Shown one piece after another: positions 9,033-17,099 of a DNA stretch of 64,000 nucleotides. Source of the stretch: Streptomyces dengpaensis. GTDB taxonomy: Bacteria > Actinomycetota > Actinomycetes > Streptomycetales > Streptomycetaceae. Where the stretch lies: NCBI RefSeq assembly GCF_002946835.1, contig NZ_CP026652.1, positions 5,642,001 to 5,706,000 of the forward strand. The letters run 5' to 3'. Numbering within the stretch: position 1 is the stretch's first letter; each line of letters begins with the position of its first letter. Below the pieces are notes generated by a model. That model was given only the letters and a program-made list of their open reading frames with translations, did not search any database and had not been told where the DNA came from. The translations under genes were made by a program, and so were the position numbers.

Positions 9033-9870
9033 CCTCCGTTACCTCTGGACGCGTCGGAGCGATGGGCGTCTGCTGCCGCCTTGGGCGCTCCGTAACTTCG
9101 GTGATGAACTGGCCCCCTCAATTCTTCGTATGGAGCTTGGTGAAACGACTGCGGTGAGGCACGCGGATGCCCCAGCAGCGGAGGTCTTCACATTGGGTTC
9201 AGTTCTCCAGAGGGCAGCCCTGGAGGCAGGTGAAGGAACCGCCGTGATCGGGTCAGGTCTGCCTCAACTCGACTCCTCGGACTTGCTTGATCGGGTTCGA
9301 CGCGGAGTGCGCCGCCTCGACCTGCTAGCCGTTCGCGGACCTGAAACGCGAAAGTTGCTGGGACTACCTCAAACTACGACTCTAGGGGATCCGGCTCTGC
9401 TGCTCGAAGGGCGCCTTGTGTCAGGCGATAGGAAGAGTGGCGGCGTGGTGGTGGCACACTACAGTGCTAAAAGAGATGCGCGGACAACCAGCAAATTGGA
9501 ATCTCACGCGCAAAGATTGAACGCCTGCGTCGTATACACCTCGGATCCGCTTGACGGCGTGCTCGCGGCTATTGGGCGTGCTGAGTGGGTGCTGACCAGC
9601 AGCTTGCACGGACTGGTGGTGGCGGATGTAATGAAAACGCCAGCCATTCCTCTGGCTCGGGATGCAAATAGCTCGAGTGATTTCCGATTCGACGATTATG
9701 GTGGGTCGGTCGGTCGTGACGTTCGGGCGACGCTTCTTCAGCGCGTGACCAGGGCCGACGTTCTCGACGCCTCGTCCTGGCCGAAACCCGACGCCATCCG
9801 TGTTCGGGACGTCGCTGATCAACTCCGGTCCGTGACTGCGTCTTGGTTTGCGGAAAGCGGTAGTTCTTGA
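8956..9870 (+). CDS. Polysaccharide pyruvyltransferase family protein
   Basis: About 304 residues from the ATG at 8956, with a purine-rich AGGAAGG about 11 bases upstream. Family motifs are visible: WALRNFGDELAPSILR near the N-terminus, TLGSVLQ, GTAVIGSGLPQ, LAVRGPETRKLLGL, TTLGDPALLLE, and the C-terminal SSLHGLVVADVMKTPAIPL followed by DFRFDDYGGS. Such enzymes transfer pyruvate from phosphoenolpyruvate to a sugar, giving an acidic ketal on capsule or exopolysaccharide. The gene looks intact but is flanked by broken polymerase and flippase genes. Its codon use is clearly more AT-rich than that of the neighbouring operon, suggesting recent acquisition. Activity toward the polymer made by the neighbouring operon is only inference. 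Confidence 0.85.
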   Translation: MTATTPPIRLFWWRPMTGTRRQKVLDLRYLWTRRSDGRLLPPWALRNFGDELAPSILRMELGETTAVRHADAPAAEVFTLGSVLQRAALEAGEGTAVIGSGLPQLDSSDLLDRVRRGVRRLDLLAVRGPETRKLLGLPQTTTLGDPALLLEGRLVSGDRKSGGVVVAHYSAKRDARTTSKLESHAQRLNACVVYTSDPLDGVLAAIGRAEWVLTSSLHGLVVADVMKTPAIPLARDANSSSDFRFDDYGGSVGRDVRATLLQRVTRADVLDASSWPKPDAIRVRDVADQLRSVTASWFAESGSS

Positions 9871-9874
9871 GCCG

Positions 9875-10070
9875 GTCATTTCGCGGTCCCTCTGTACCTG
9901 TTCGGCGCTGTTGCGACTGCGATAAACGCAGCGCTACTCTGGCCGTTCTTGGGTCGAGTGCTTTCGCTTGATGAATTCTCAACGGCCGTGCGCCTAATAG
10001 CAATCGGCAGCTCTAGCCGCGCCCGTACTGGCTCTAGGCGTTCACGCCTATGTGGTTCGCTGTCTAGGGG
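9875..10070 (+). pseudogene. Relic of a Wzx-like flippase N-terminus
   Basis: Immediately after the pyruvyltransferase stop, one frame reads LYLFGAVATAINAALLWPFLGRVLSLDEFSTAVRLIAIGS. After a one-base shift near 10015 it continues APVLALGVHAYVVRCLG. This parallels the start of the intact flippase encoded at 11139-12446 (LMLYCTGAVSLGLNTLFLWPVLARHVAPDLLGQLATHL, then AAAAGLHVYVQRH). The frameshift and loss of everything after the first two helices make it a relic. It completes a wzy-ppt-wzx order on the plus strand. Confidence 0.75.
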
Positions 10071-10205
10071 TAGGACTTTCCGTAACTGCTGGTCACGGCG
10101 ATGGTCGGGCTCGAAAACTCGGTAGCTGCTTAGTTCACGCTGCCGGTAGGTTCCGGTCTCCCGACCGGCCGTGCCAGCGGCTTCCCGGTTCAGAGAGCGA
10201 TTCAC

Positions 10206-10559
10206 ATGACCAGCCGGCAAGCAACGACGACCCTGTGGCGCCCCACCGGCTCCAAGGAGCTGGACCTGGTCCGCGATCTGAACTGGCGTGCGTGGCCGCC
10301 CCGCCTCCCCGAGCAGCCGATCTTCTATCCGGTCCTCAACGAGGACTACGCGATCAAGATTGCGCGGGACTGGAACGTGAAGCACAACGGTGCTGGCTTC
10401 GTCACCCGATTCGAGGTCGACGCGGAGTTCTTGAGCCGGTATCCCGTCCAGCAGGCCGGCGGGCAGACGATCCTCGAGCTCTGGGTTCCGGCCGAGGAGC
10501 TGGACGACTTCAACGCCCGCATCGTCGGCGAGATCCGGGTGGTGCACGAGTTCCGCTGA
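10206..10559 (+). CDS. Conserved protein annotated as ADP-ribosylation/crystallin J1 type
   Basis: A 117-residue protein from ATG 10206 (MTSRQATTTLWRPTGSKELDLV). Segments WRAWPPRLPEQPIFYPVLNEDYAIKIARDWN, GAGFVTRFEVDAEFLSRYPVQQAGG and LELWVPAEELDDFNARIVG are those of a small actinobacterial family often labelled ADP-ribosylation/crystallin J1. There is no signal peptide or membrane span, and no biochemical role is known to me. The gene appears intact. It sits between the flippase relic and a truncated IS, so it is probably an accessory passenger gene. Its ribosome-binding site is weak. Confidence 0.75.
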   Translation: MTSRQATTTLWRPTGSKELDLVRDLNWRAWPPRLPEQPIFYPVLNEDYAIKIARDWNVKHNGAGFVTRFEVDAEFLSRYPVQQAGGQTILELWVPAEELDDFNARIVGEIRVVHEFR

Positions 10560-10608
10560 AGCGGGGAGGCTTGCTGGCGGGGCACCGGCCCGGTGCGATG
10601 ATCGCGGC

Positions 10609-11112
10609 TTGGCTGCCGTGATCACGGCGTCGGAACCGTCCTGGACAGCCCCGTTCACCGGGCTGAGCCCGCGCTGCTTCGGCAAGCTGCTGACCGCCTT
10701 GTGCCGTGAAGGCGCGGACGCGGCACGGCGAGGTCGGCCGTGGGGTCCGCCGCTGGAGGACCGGGTGCTGCTGGTTGCGGCGTACTGGCGCACGAACTTG
10801 ACGATGCGCCAGCTCGCGCCGCTGTTCGGGGTGTTCAAGCCGGCAGCGGACCGCATCATCGACCATCTCGGACCGATGCTCGCGCTCCAGCCGCGCAAGC
10901 GGTTCGCCAAGGACGCCGTGCTGATCGTGAACGGCACCCTGGTCCCAACCCGGGACCACACGGTGTCCGCACAGTCCAAGAACTACAGGTACTCCACCAA
11001 TCACCAGGTTGTCATCGATGCCGACACCCGCCTGGTCGTCGTGGTGGGCCGGCCTCTCGCCGGAAACCGCAACGACTGCAAGGCGTGGGAGGAATCCGGT
11101 GCGACCGGCCCG
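10609..11112 (+). pseudogene. IS5-family transposase, 3' truncated
   Basis: Starting at TTG 10609 or, more likely, GTG 10618, the frame encodes an IS5-type (IS112-like) transposase: WTAPFTGLSPRCFGKLLTALCREG, GPPLEDRVLLVAAYWRTNLTMRQLAPLFGV, a first DDE-type strand LIVNGTLVPTRD, and GRPLAGNRNDCKAWEESGA. It stops being transposase-like at about 11112; roughly 90 C-terminal residues, including the final catalytic Glu region, are absent. The break is 27 bases from the stop codon of the flippase gene, so insertion or deletion here shaped the 3' end of the polysaccharide operon. Confidence 0.85.
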
Positions 11113-11138
11113 GGCCGGCGCACCAGACCGGGCCAGCC

Positions 11139-12446
11139 TCAAACCATGATCGCGACCGCCACACCGACCAGCACGCACGCGGCGACCGAAGCCCGCAGCG
11201 GCGTGGAGAGCACGATGCGGATACCGTCCCGCCTTAAGTGGACGACGCTGACCAGGGCCCGGGTGGACAGACCAGCGGAGACGGCAAGTCCTCCGGCGGC
11301 CAGCCCCAGCGATCCGCCAGCCAGCGGGACGACCGCCACTGCGACGCACGCGCCGATGCCAGTCCCGATGGACACCGAGCCGCCCTTGCCGCTCCGCAGG
11401 GCCATTTCGGTCTGAAGATCTCCGACGCACTTGAGGGTGACCGCCGGTACCAGTGCGGCGACGGCCAGCGCGATCGGCCGAACGGGGTACGACGACGGCA
11501 GCAGGATGGGCAGGAGCTGCAGCGCCGAGACGCCTGCGATGGCGGCAAGTGCCACAGATGTCCAGGCAAGCCGCTGACCGTACCTCAGCGTCTCCCGGTA
11601 GAACGCCTCGTCGTCCTGACACCGGAGCGCGCAGGTGGACCAGTGACCGTGCAGGATGAGTACGGCCGTGATCGGAAACCCACCCAGCATGGCCGCGAAC
11701 TGAAAGTATCCGGCCGCCGAATAACCCTGCGTCAACGCCACGAGGACGCGGACCCCCTGTACCAGCCCGAGGATCAGGACCAGGTGCGGCAACAGTGGCA
11801 CCGAGAAGCGCAGCGCCTGGGCCAGCATGGACCGGTCGTCCCGGCGGGTCGCCGCGCGGCCGGTCGCCACCCGGTCGGCGCGGGTGGCTGGGCTTGCGGC
11901 GTCGCGGCGGACCGCGACCGCGGGTAGGACCACCACGGCCGCGTACGCGAGCATCGCGGTGTTGACCGAGCCGGTCCGCGCCAGCGCCAGCGCCGCCGCC
12001 GCCGGCGCAACGGTCTGGCCGCTCAGCGTCAACACGGCGAAGCTCCGGGCCCGGTCCAGGCCGCGCATGAGCCCGACCACGACGAGGCCGGCCGCGGCGC
12101 AGAGCACGGCCAGGATCGCGCTGCCCACCGTCGGCCAGAACGGCAGCAGCACCAGCGCGAGGCCGACCGCCGGCCCGATGACGGTCCGCATCGACACCTC
12201 CGCGACCCGCTCCGCCTGATGGCGGACCCGCGGGTCGGGATGGGCCGCGTGCCGCTGCACGTAGACGTGCAGTCCGGCTGCGGCGGCCGGGCTGAGCAGG
12301 CCGACCACGGTGAGGTGGGTGGCCAGTTGGCCGAGGAGGTCCGGGGCGACGTGGCGAGCCAGGACCGGCCACAGGAACAGTGTGTTGAGCCCGAGGCTCA
12401 CCGCACCGGTGCAGTAGAGCATGAGTCGGGGCAGGCCCGCTCTCAT
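11139..12446 (-). CDS. Wzx-like polysaccharide flippase (MATE/MOP superfamily)
   Basis: 435 residues with about 12 to 14 hydrophobic segments, for example MLYCTGAVSLGLNTLFLWPVLA, VIGPAVGLALVLLPFWP, VLCAAAGLVVVGLM and the C-terminal SVAACVLVGVAVAIMV. The polytopic pattern and charged loops between segments fit O-antigen/exopolysaccharide translocases, which flip undecaprenyl-linked repeat units across the membrane. The ATG overlaps the polymerase stop (ATGA). It is the last gene of the operon that begins with the wecB-type gene at 18290. It ends 27 bases from a truncated IS5 element, but its own C-terminus appears complete. Confidence 0.8.
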   Translation of the reverse strand: MRAGLPRLMLYCTGAVSLGLNTLFLWPVLARHVAPDLLGQLATHLTVVGLLSPAAAAGLHVYVQRHAAHPDPRVRHQAERVAEVSMRTVIGPAVGLALVLLPFWPTVGSAILAVLCAAAGLVVVGLMRGLDRARSFAVLTLSGQTVAPAAAALALARTGSVNTAMLAYAAVVVLPAVAVRRDAASPATRADRVATGRAATRRDDRSMLAQALRFSVPLLPHLVLILGLVQGVRVLVALTQGYSAAGYFQFAAMLGGFPITAVLILHGHWSTCALRCQDDEAFYRETLRYGQRLAWTSVALAAIAGVSALQLLPILLPSSYPVRPIALAVAALVPAVTLKCVGDLQTEMALRSGKGGSVSIGTGIGACVAVAVVPLAGGSLGLAAGGLAVSAGLSTRALVSVVHLRRDGIRIVLSTPLRASVAACVLVGVAVAIMV

Positions 12447-13822
12447 GACTCAGGCCGTTCCCGGCCGCGTGGGCGATCCTGCGCAGCGTACTGATGCCGG
12501 CCGACCGGGCACAGCTCACGTCTCGGCCCCGGTCCTGGCTGTGGCGCTGTGCGTGCCGGCGCCGACGACCGGCATCGGCGGCGCGCGTCGTTCTCCTGCG
12601 GTGTCCGCACCACCGTGACGACGACGAGGTAGGGAATGGCCAGCAGCGCCAGCACGAACCCGTAGTTCACCACCACATACGCGCCGCCGCCGTTGATCAG
12701 GAACGTCCGCGTCGCCAGGATAAAGACGATGCACACCAGGACGACGAGTACCTCCCGGGTGGCCGTGATCCGGTGGCAACAGCGCTGCCAGGCGTAGCCG
12801 AGGGTCCCCGCGACCGCCACGGTGAGCACCGGCCCGACGCTGTTGATCAGGTACGCCGCGCCGCCAGTGGTGACCGGCACCAGGAAGTAGCCGCCGGTCA
12901 GCGGGGTCCCGGTGACGTGGGAGGAGACGATCTCGTCGTAGGCGAACACGGGGCCGCTGCCCAGCCCCAGGTAGTGTGCGGCGAAGTGGCGCAGGTCGTA
13001 GCCGAACACGGGGCTGCCCTGCGTGGCCGTCCGGCCCAACACCAGCGAGTACCACGCGGGACTCGCCGCCACGATGGTGAGCCGGTCGAGCAGGTAGCCG
13101 AGGGATGCACCGCCGGAACGAGCCACGGTCTGGTACTGGTTTCCGATCCAGGCTCCGTAGCACAGCGCCAGCGCCAGCAGCGGCAGGCCGGAGATGACGG
13201 CCGCGGGCCGCACGCGGCCCCGGAGCAGCACCGCGATGAGGAGAACGACCAGCACCTCGACCAGGCCACCCTTGAAACCGAGCGCCAGCCGCGACAGCAC
13301 GAACACCGCCCACACCATGCCGGTGACCCACCTCGGCAGGCCGTCGTACTTCACCCCGCACAGCGTGGCCAGGATCGGCAGACCGAACAGCACGCTGCGG
13401 CTCGGCAGACCGAACAGGCCGGACGCGCCGAGGTTGAACCGCTCGATCTCCGGGTTTTCGCTCAGCGCGGGAACGCCCACAATGCTGAAGTGGGTCACGG
13501 TCAGGCCGCAGACGATCAACGCCGACACGGCCAGCCCGATCTGCCGCGAACCCCGCAGTGCCGCCGGGCGGACCCCCGCACGCCCCCCGGCCTTGCCGCC
13601 GCGCCGGCCCACGGCGAGCACGCCGCCGGTGAACGCCGGGACGGTGGCGTACACCGCCCAGTTGTGCGGAGCAGGACCGAGCCGCGCGCAGACCATCTCG
13701 AAGCCGACCAGGATCGGGGCCATGGACAGCACCAGGAGGAACGCCGGGGTGATCCTCCGCTGGATGCCGACCAGCGCCCCGAGACAGACCAGCACGACCG
13801 CAGCCGACACGAACCCGGTCAT
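12443..13822 (-). CDS. Wzy-like oligosaccharide repeat-unit polymerase
   Basis: 459 residues, strongly hydrophobic with about 11 segments. It starts MTGFVSAAVVLVCLGALVGIQRR; a large central loop holds YDLRHFAAHYLGLGSGPVFAYDEIVSSHVTGTPLTGGYF. This loop and the final FLINGGGAYVVVNYGF resemble O-antigen polymerases, which join lipid-linked repeat units on the outer face of the membrane. The start at 13822 overlaps the stop of the glycosyltransferase gene as ATGA. An Arg/Pro-rich C-terminal tail of about 45 residues follows the last helix. A diverged fragment of the same family lies at 8790-9032. Confidence 0.8.
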   Translation of the reverse strand: MTGFVSAAVVLVCLGALVGIQRRITPAFLLVLSMAPILVGFEMVCARLGPAPHNWAVYATVPAFTGGVLAVGRRGGKAGGRAGVRPAALRGSRQIGLAVSALIVCGLTVTHFSIVGVPALSENPEIERFNLGASGLFGLPSRSVLFGLPILATLCGVKYDGLPRWVTGMVWAVFVLSRLALGFKGGLVEVLVVLLIAVLLRGRVRPAAVISGLPLLALALCYGAWIGNQYQTVARSGGASLGYLLDRLTIVAASPAWYSLVLGRTATQGSPVFGYDLRHFAAHYLGLGSGPVFAYDEIVSSHVTGTPLTGGYFLVPVTTGGAAYLINSVGPVLTVAVAGTLGYAWQRCCHRITATREVLVVLVCIVFILATRTFLINGGGAYVVVNYGFVLALLAIPYLVVVTVVRTPQENDARRRCRSSAPARTAPQPGPGPRRELCPVGRHQYAAQDRPRGRERPES

Positions 13823-14808
13823 GGCCGGACCGCGCGCAGTCCGGCGACCAGACCGCGCAGGCTCGCCCCGGCCGCCGCTCGCGACGAGGCCAGCAGTCGC
13901 AGGCCCCAGCCGAGCCGGGCCACCGTCCAACACACGGACGTGCCAGGGCCGATCGTGCGTGCGACCATGGCCGCCGACCGGGCAGCGTGGTAGGCCTCCA
14001 GCGGGCTGCGCACGTTTCCGCCGCCCCGCGTCGTGGAGTGGCGCTGATGGACGCCGACGACCTGGGGGATCAGCCGCAACCGTCGTCCGGTTTCCCGCAG
14101 CCGCAGGGTCACCAGCATTTCGTCGTAGTAGAGGAACAGGTCGCCGGGGAATCCGCCGATCCGATCCAGCGAGGCCCGCTCGAACAGGGCGCACGCGCCC
14201 GCGTACGTGAAGACGCCCCCGCCCGCGGCCCGAGCGCCCGCGGGCACCACGTCAGGGGTCGGCGGGTCGGTCAATCTCCTGGTCCGGCCGGTACGCAGGG
14301 AAACCCATCCGCCGGCACAGTCGACCTTCCGCTTGGACGGTGTCCCGTCGCCCGGCACCGCTACCGGAGTCTTCACCAGCACACCGGACACGACTCCGGT
14401 GTCGGCTACGTGAGCCCGCAGCATGTCCGTCACCGCGCCGGGCAGGAGCACGCAGTCCGGGTTCAGGACCAGGTGGTACGGCTCGTCGCAGTACGCCAGC
14501 ACGAGGTTGTTGCCGCGACAGTAGCCGCCGTTCTCGGCGCTCCAGACCACGACGCACTTCGTGCCGCCGGACCGCCACGACAGCACCTCGCGCACCGGGT
14601 ACGCCCGGGCCCCGCTCTGGCGGCTGGACAGGCATTCGGCGCCCGCCGGGACCAGCGACGTCCAGCACCGCCAGTGTTCCGGCCACTGCGAATTCTCGAC
14701 GACCACGATCGTGGTCGGTGGGGATGCCTGCCGCAGCGTCGATCGCAAGGCCTCGTGCGCCAGGTCGAAGGACCCGTAGGAGACGATTCCGACGCTGTAT
14801 GAGGTCAT
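13819..14808 (-). CDS. Family 2-type glycosyltransferase
   Basis: 329 residues from ATG 14808, which overlaps the previous stop (ATGA). GT-A features are visible: an N-terminal nucleotide-binding strand SVGIVSYGSFD, VVVENSQWPEHW, ENGGYCRGNNLVLAY, the metal-binding-type LVLNPDCVLLPGAV, and GGVFTYAGACALFERASLDRIGGFPGDLFLYYDEMLVTLRLRETG, which contains the acceptor-side acidic residues. It resembles rhamnosyltransferase-like GT2 enzymes. It should add one sugar to the lipid-linked repeat unit on the cytoplasmic side. Donor and linkage cannot be told from sequence. Confidence 0.85.
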   Translation of the reverse strand: MTSYSVGIVSYGSFDLAHEALRSTLRQASPPTTIVVVENSQWPEHWRCWTSLVPAGAECLSSRQSGARAYPVREVLSWRSGGTKCVVVWSAENGGYCRGNNLVLAYCDEPYHLVLNPDCVLLPGAVTDMLRAHVADTGVVSGVLVKTPVAVPGDGTPSKRKVDCAGGWVSLRTGRTRRLTDPPTPDVVPAGARAAGGGVFTYAGACALFERASLDRIGGFPGDLFLYYDEMLVTLRLRETGRRLRLIPQVVGVHQRHSTTRGGGNVRSPLEAYHAARSAAMVARTIGPGTSVCWTVARLGWGLRLLASSRAAAGASLRGLVAGLRAVRP

Positions 14809-15887
14809 CGGTCGAATCCCTTCGCCAGCAGCGCGTCGACCTCGCGCGCACGGGCGGACCACGTGTTGTCGGCGACGAACGCCTGCCGGGCTGACCGGTC
14901 GCCGGGCGTGGCATCGACGCCGGCCCGCACCGCCGCCAACGCCTGCGGGACGGATCGGTAGTAGCTGAGAAAGGGCCCCGCCGGCTGGAGTACGCGCAGC
15001 GGAGGCGCGAGGATCGGGCGATCCAGCCCGACATACTCGTAGAGCTTCACCGGATCGACCGATTCGGCGAAATCGTCAGACCGGAACGGGAGAAGCAGCA
15101 CGTCCGACCAGGTGCTGGCCATCTCCAGCAACTCGAGCTGCGGCATCGCGCCCGACACGCACGGTCCTACCTCCGGCGGCAGCGCGGTCCTGACTGGGCC
15201 GATGATCTTCAGGCGGACGCCTGGCGCAGTGGCGAGGGCCGCGAGCAACTCCATGTCCAGCCATGGTCCGATCGTGCCGAAGAAGAGCAGTCGGACCGGG
15301 CCGTCCGGGGCATCCGGCCTGGCGTCGGACGCCGCCAGCGCCGGCCAGGCAAAATCGGCCCGGCACGCGTTCCGAACGAGATATGAGCCTGCTGCGGCGG
15401 GATATCGCCTGCTCAGTTCGTCCGCGATGCGCGGGGACGAGGCGATCCTCGTGTTCGCCCGCGCGGCCAGCCGCGCTTCGAGGTCCCTGACATAGCGATG
15501 ATCCGCGCCTGCCATGTCCGGGGCCAGGTCCATGCAGTCGTACACCACCGGCACGCCGGTGAGTTCCCGGACCAGCGGCTCCAGCCGGGGATGAGTGACC
15601 CAGACGACGTCCGGCCGCAGCGCCCGAGCGGTACGGCCGAGCCGGCGCACCAGCGCGGCGTCACCTTGCCGCACCACCGGCCGCGACCAGCGGGGCAGGC
15701 AGCGGACCCCGGTGGGGGCGACCGGCAGTTCGATCCCCGAGTCCTGGTCGACCAGACCGGATCGTCGCCACGCCCGGAGATGGAAGACGTGGAGGTCGTG
15801 GCCGAGCCGGCTGAGCTCGGCGGCCAGGAAATGCGGCCGCTGCGGGATCCAGTTCCAGTCGACGTGCTGCAGGTAGAGGATTCTCAC
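14805..15887 (-). CDS. GT-B fold glycosyltransferase
   Basis: 360 residues from GTG 15887, overlapping the upstream stop as GTGA (VRILYLQHVDWNWIPQRPHFLAAELSRLGHDLHVFHL). Other features are the mid-domain DVVWVTHPRLEPL, VPVVYDCMDLAPDMAG, the interdomain VRLLFFGTIGPWLDMELLAAL and the C-terminal LPFRSDDFAESVDPVKLYEYVGLDRPILAPPL, where the acidic ExxxxxxxE-like patch would bind the nucleotide-sugar. The QRPHFLAAELSRLGH start is typical of a subset of GT4-like enzymes in capsule clusters. Substrate unknown. Translational coupling on both sides suggests stoichiometric expression with its neighbours. Confidence 0.85.
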   Translation of the reverse strand: MRILYLQHVDWNWIPQRPHFLAAELSRLGHDLHVFHLRAWRRSGLVDQDSGIELPVAPTGVRCLPRWSRPVVRQGDAALVRRLGRTARALRPDVVWVTHPRLEPLVRELTGVPVVYDCMDLAPDMAGADHRYVRDLEARLAARANTRIASSPRIADELSRRYPAAAGSYLVRNACRADFAWPALAASDARPDAPDGPVRLLFFGTIGPWLDMELLAALATAPGVRLKIIGPVRTALPPEVGPCVSGAMPQLELLEMASTWSDVLLLPFRSDDFAESVDPVKLYEYVGLDRPILAPPLRVLQPAGPFLSYYRSVPQALAAVRAGVDATPGDRSARQAFVADNTWSARAREVDALLAKGFDR

Positions 15888-17056
15888 GCCATGGCCTCCA
15901 GGTAGACCCGCTCCACGGACTCGGCGACCGACGCCCACGAGAAGCGCTTCTCGATCTCGGCAGCGATCTGCGCGGCCCGCTCACCGTCCCAGCGGTACTC
16001 CGGCCGGAAGAACATCGACAGTCCGCCGAGCAGCGCGTCCGGGTCGCCCGGCCGCACCAGCGTCAGGCAGTCGCCGCAGGCGTCGCCAAGGTCGAGCAGG
16101 CCGCCGACCCGGGTGCCGAGGACGGGCACGCCGCAGCCCAGCGACTCGATCGCGCTCAGGCTGGTGGCCTCCTTGAGGGACGGGACCACGGTGAGGTCCG
16201 TGACCTGGTACAGCGCTGGCATGTCCGCCGTGGCGACGGCCCCGAGCGTGCGGACCTCGACCGCGGCCCCGGCCAGTGCCCGCCGCACCTCCTCCTGGTA
16301 CGCCGCGTACCGGTCGGTGCCGCTCCCTGCGAACAGCACGGTGGCCGTCCGGCCGGACGGCACCCAGCGGCGGACCGCGTGGGCGAAGTGCAGGACGCCC
16401 TTGGTGGGCGCCCACCGTCTCGGCACGAGCACGACGAACTGGTCCGGGTCCAGGCCGAATCCGGCACGCAGGGAGGCCCGGCACGCCGGGCTGACCGGAT
16501 AGAAGCGCGCCGGATCGTAACCGTTCGAGATGAACCGCATCGGGGGCCGGCAGGCGTCCTGGCGGGCCAGCTCGCTCGACGGGCCGATGCCGAGCCGATA
16601 CGGCGCCGTCAGCAGCCGGGTCACCGTGCGCCCCGCCGGGTACCGGGCCAGGGCGAGGAACTCGCCGAGATGGTTCGTCCAAACCTGCGCGGCCGGCAGC
16701 CGGCGGCGCAGCCACAGGGCCATCGGCAGGGCCTCGCACAGGTCGTGGAAGTGCACCACGTCGGGTGTGGTCCCGACAACCCGGTCGGCCTGCCCGACGG
16801 CCTGGAAGCCGTTGAGGATCCGGCGCGCGACCTCGGTGACGGGCGACCGCTGGTACGGGGAAGGCAGCCGGCCCGGCCGCAGAACGACCAGCGGCACATC
16901 CGCCGGCGGTCGCAGCCGGGCCGCGCCGGAGCTGGTCCGGAACACGATCGGGTCATGGCCACGCAGCCGCAACTGGCGGGATACCTCGTAGACGTGCGAC
17001 TCGACACCGCCCACCCCGACGTCGAGATAGGCGGCGGTCACCATCGCGATTCTCAT
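15884..17056 (-). CDS. GT4-family glycosyltransferase
   Basis: 390 residues from ATG 17056, with GGAG just upstream; a GTG at 17062 is an alternative. The N-terminus is MRIAMVTAAYLDVGVGGVESHVYEVSRQLRLRGHDPIVF, the glycine-rich donor or acceptor loop of GT-B enzymes. The C-terminal domain has FVVLVPRRWAPTKGVLHFAHAV, VLFAGSGTDRYAAY, DLTVVPSLKEATSLSAIESLGCGVPVLGTRVGGLLDL, the classical GT4 EAxSLxxIExxxxGxPVL signature. It is the second gene of the operon, 43 bases after the wecB-type gene, and presumably adds a sugar to the growing repeat unit. Confidence 0.9.
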   Translation of the reverse strand: MRIAMVTAAYLDVGVGGVESHVYEVSRQLRLRGHDPIVFRTSSGAARLRPPADVPLVVLRPGRLPSPYQRSPVTEVARRILNGFQAVGQADRVVGTTPDVVHFHDLCEALPMALWLRRRLPAAQVWTNHLGEFLALARYPAGRTVTRLLTAPYRLGIGPSSELARQDACRPPMRFISNGYDPARFYPVSPACRASLRAGFGLDPDQFVVLVPRRWAPTKGVLHFAHAVRRWVPSGRTATVLFAGSGTDRYAAYQEEVRRALAGAAVEVRTLGAVATADMPALYQVTDLTVVPSLKEATSLSAIESLGCGVPVLGTRVGGLLDLGDACGDCLTLVRPGDPDALLGGLSMFFRPEYRWDGERAAQIAAEIEKRFSWASVAESVERVYLEAMA

Positions 17057-17099
17057 CCTCACTCCGTTTCTGTTGGCGTGGCCCGCAACCGCCGACGCA

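Noticed and set aside
10510..12519. 669-residue minus-strand frame overlapping the flippase gene
   Set aside because: It is out of phase with the coupled flippase start and runs through a truncated IS and an unrelated gene on the other strand.
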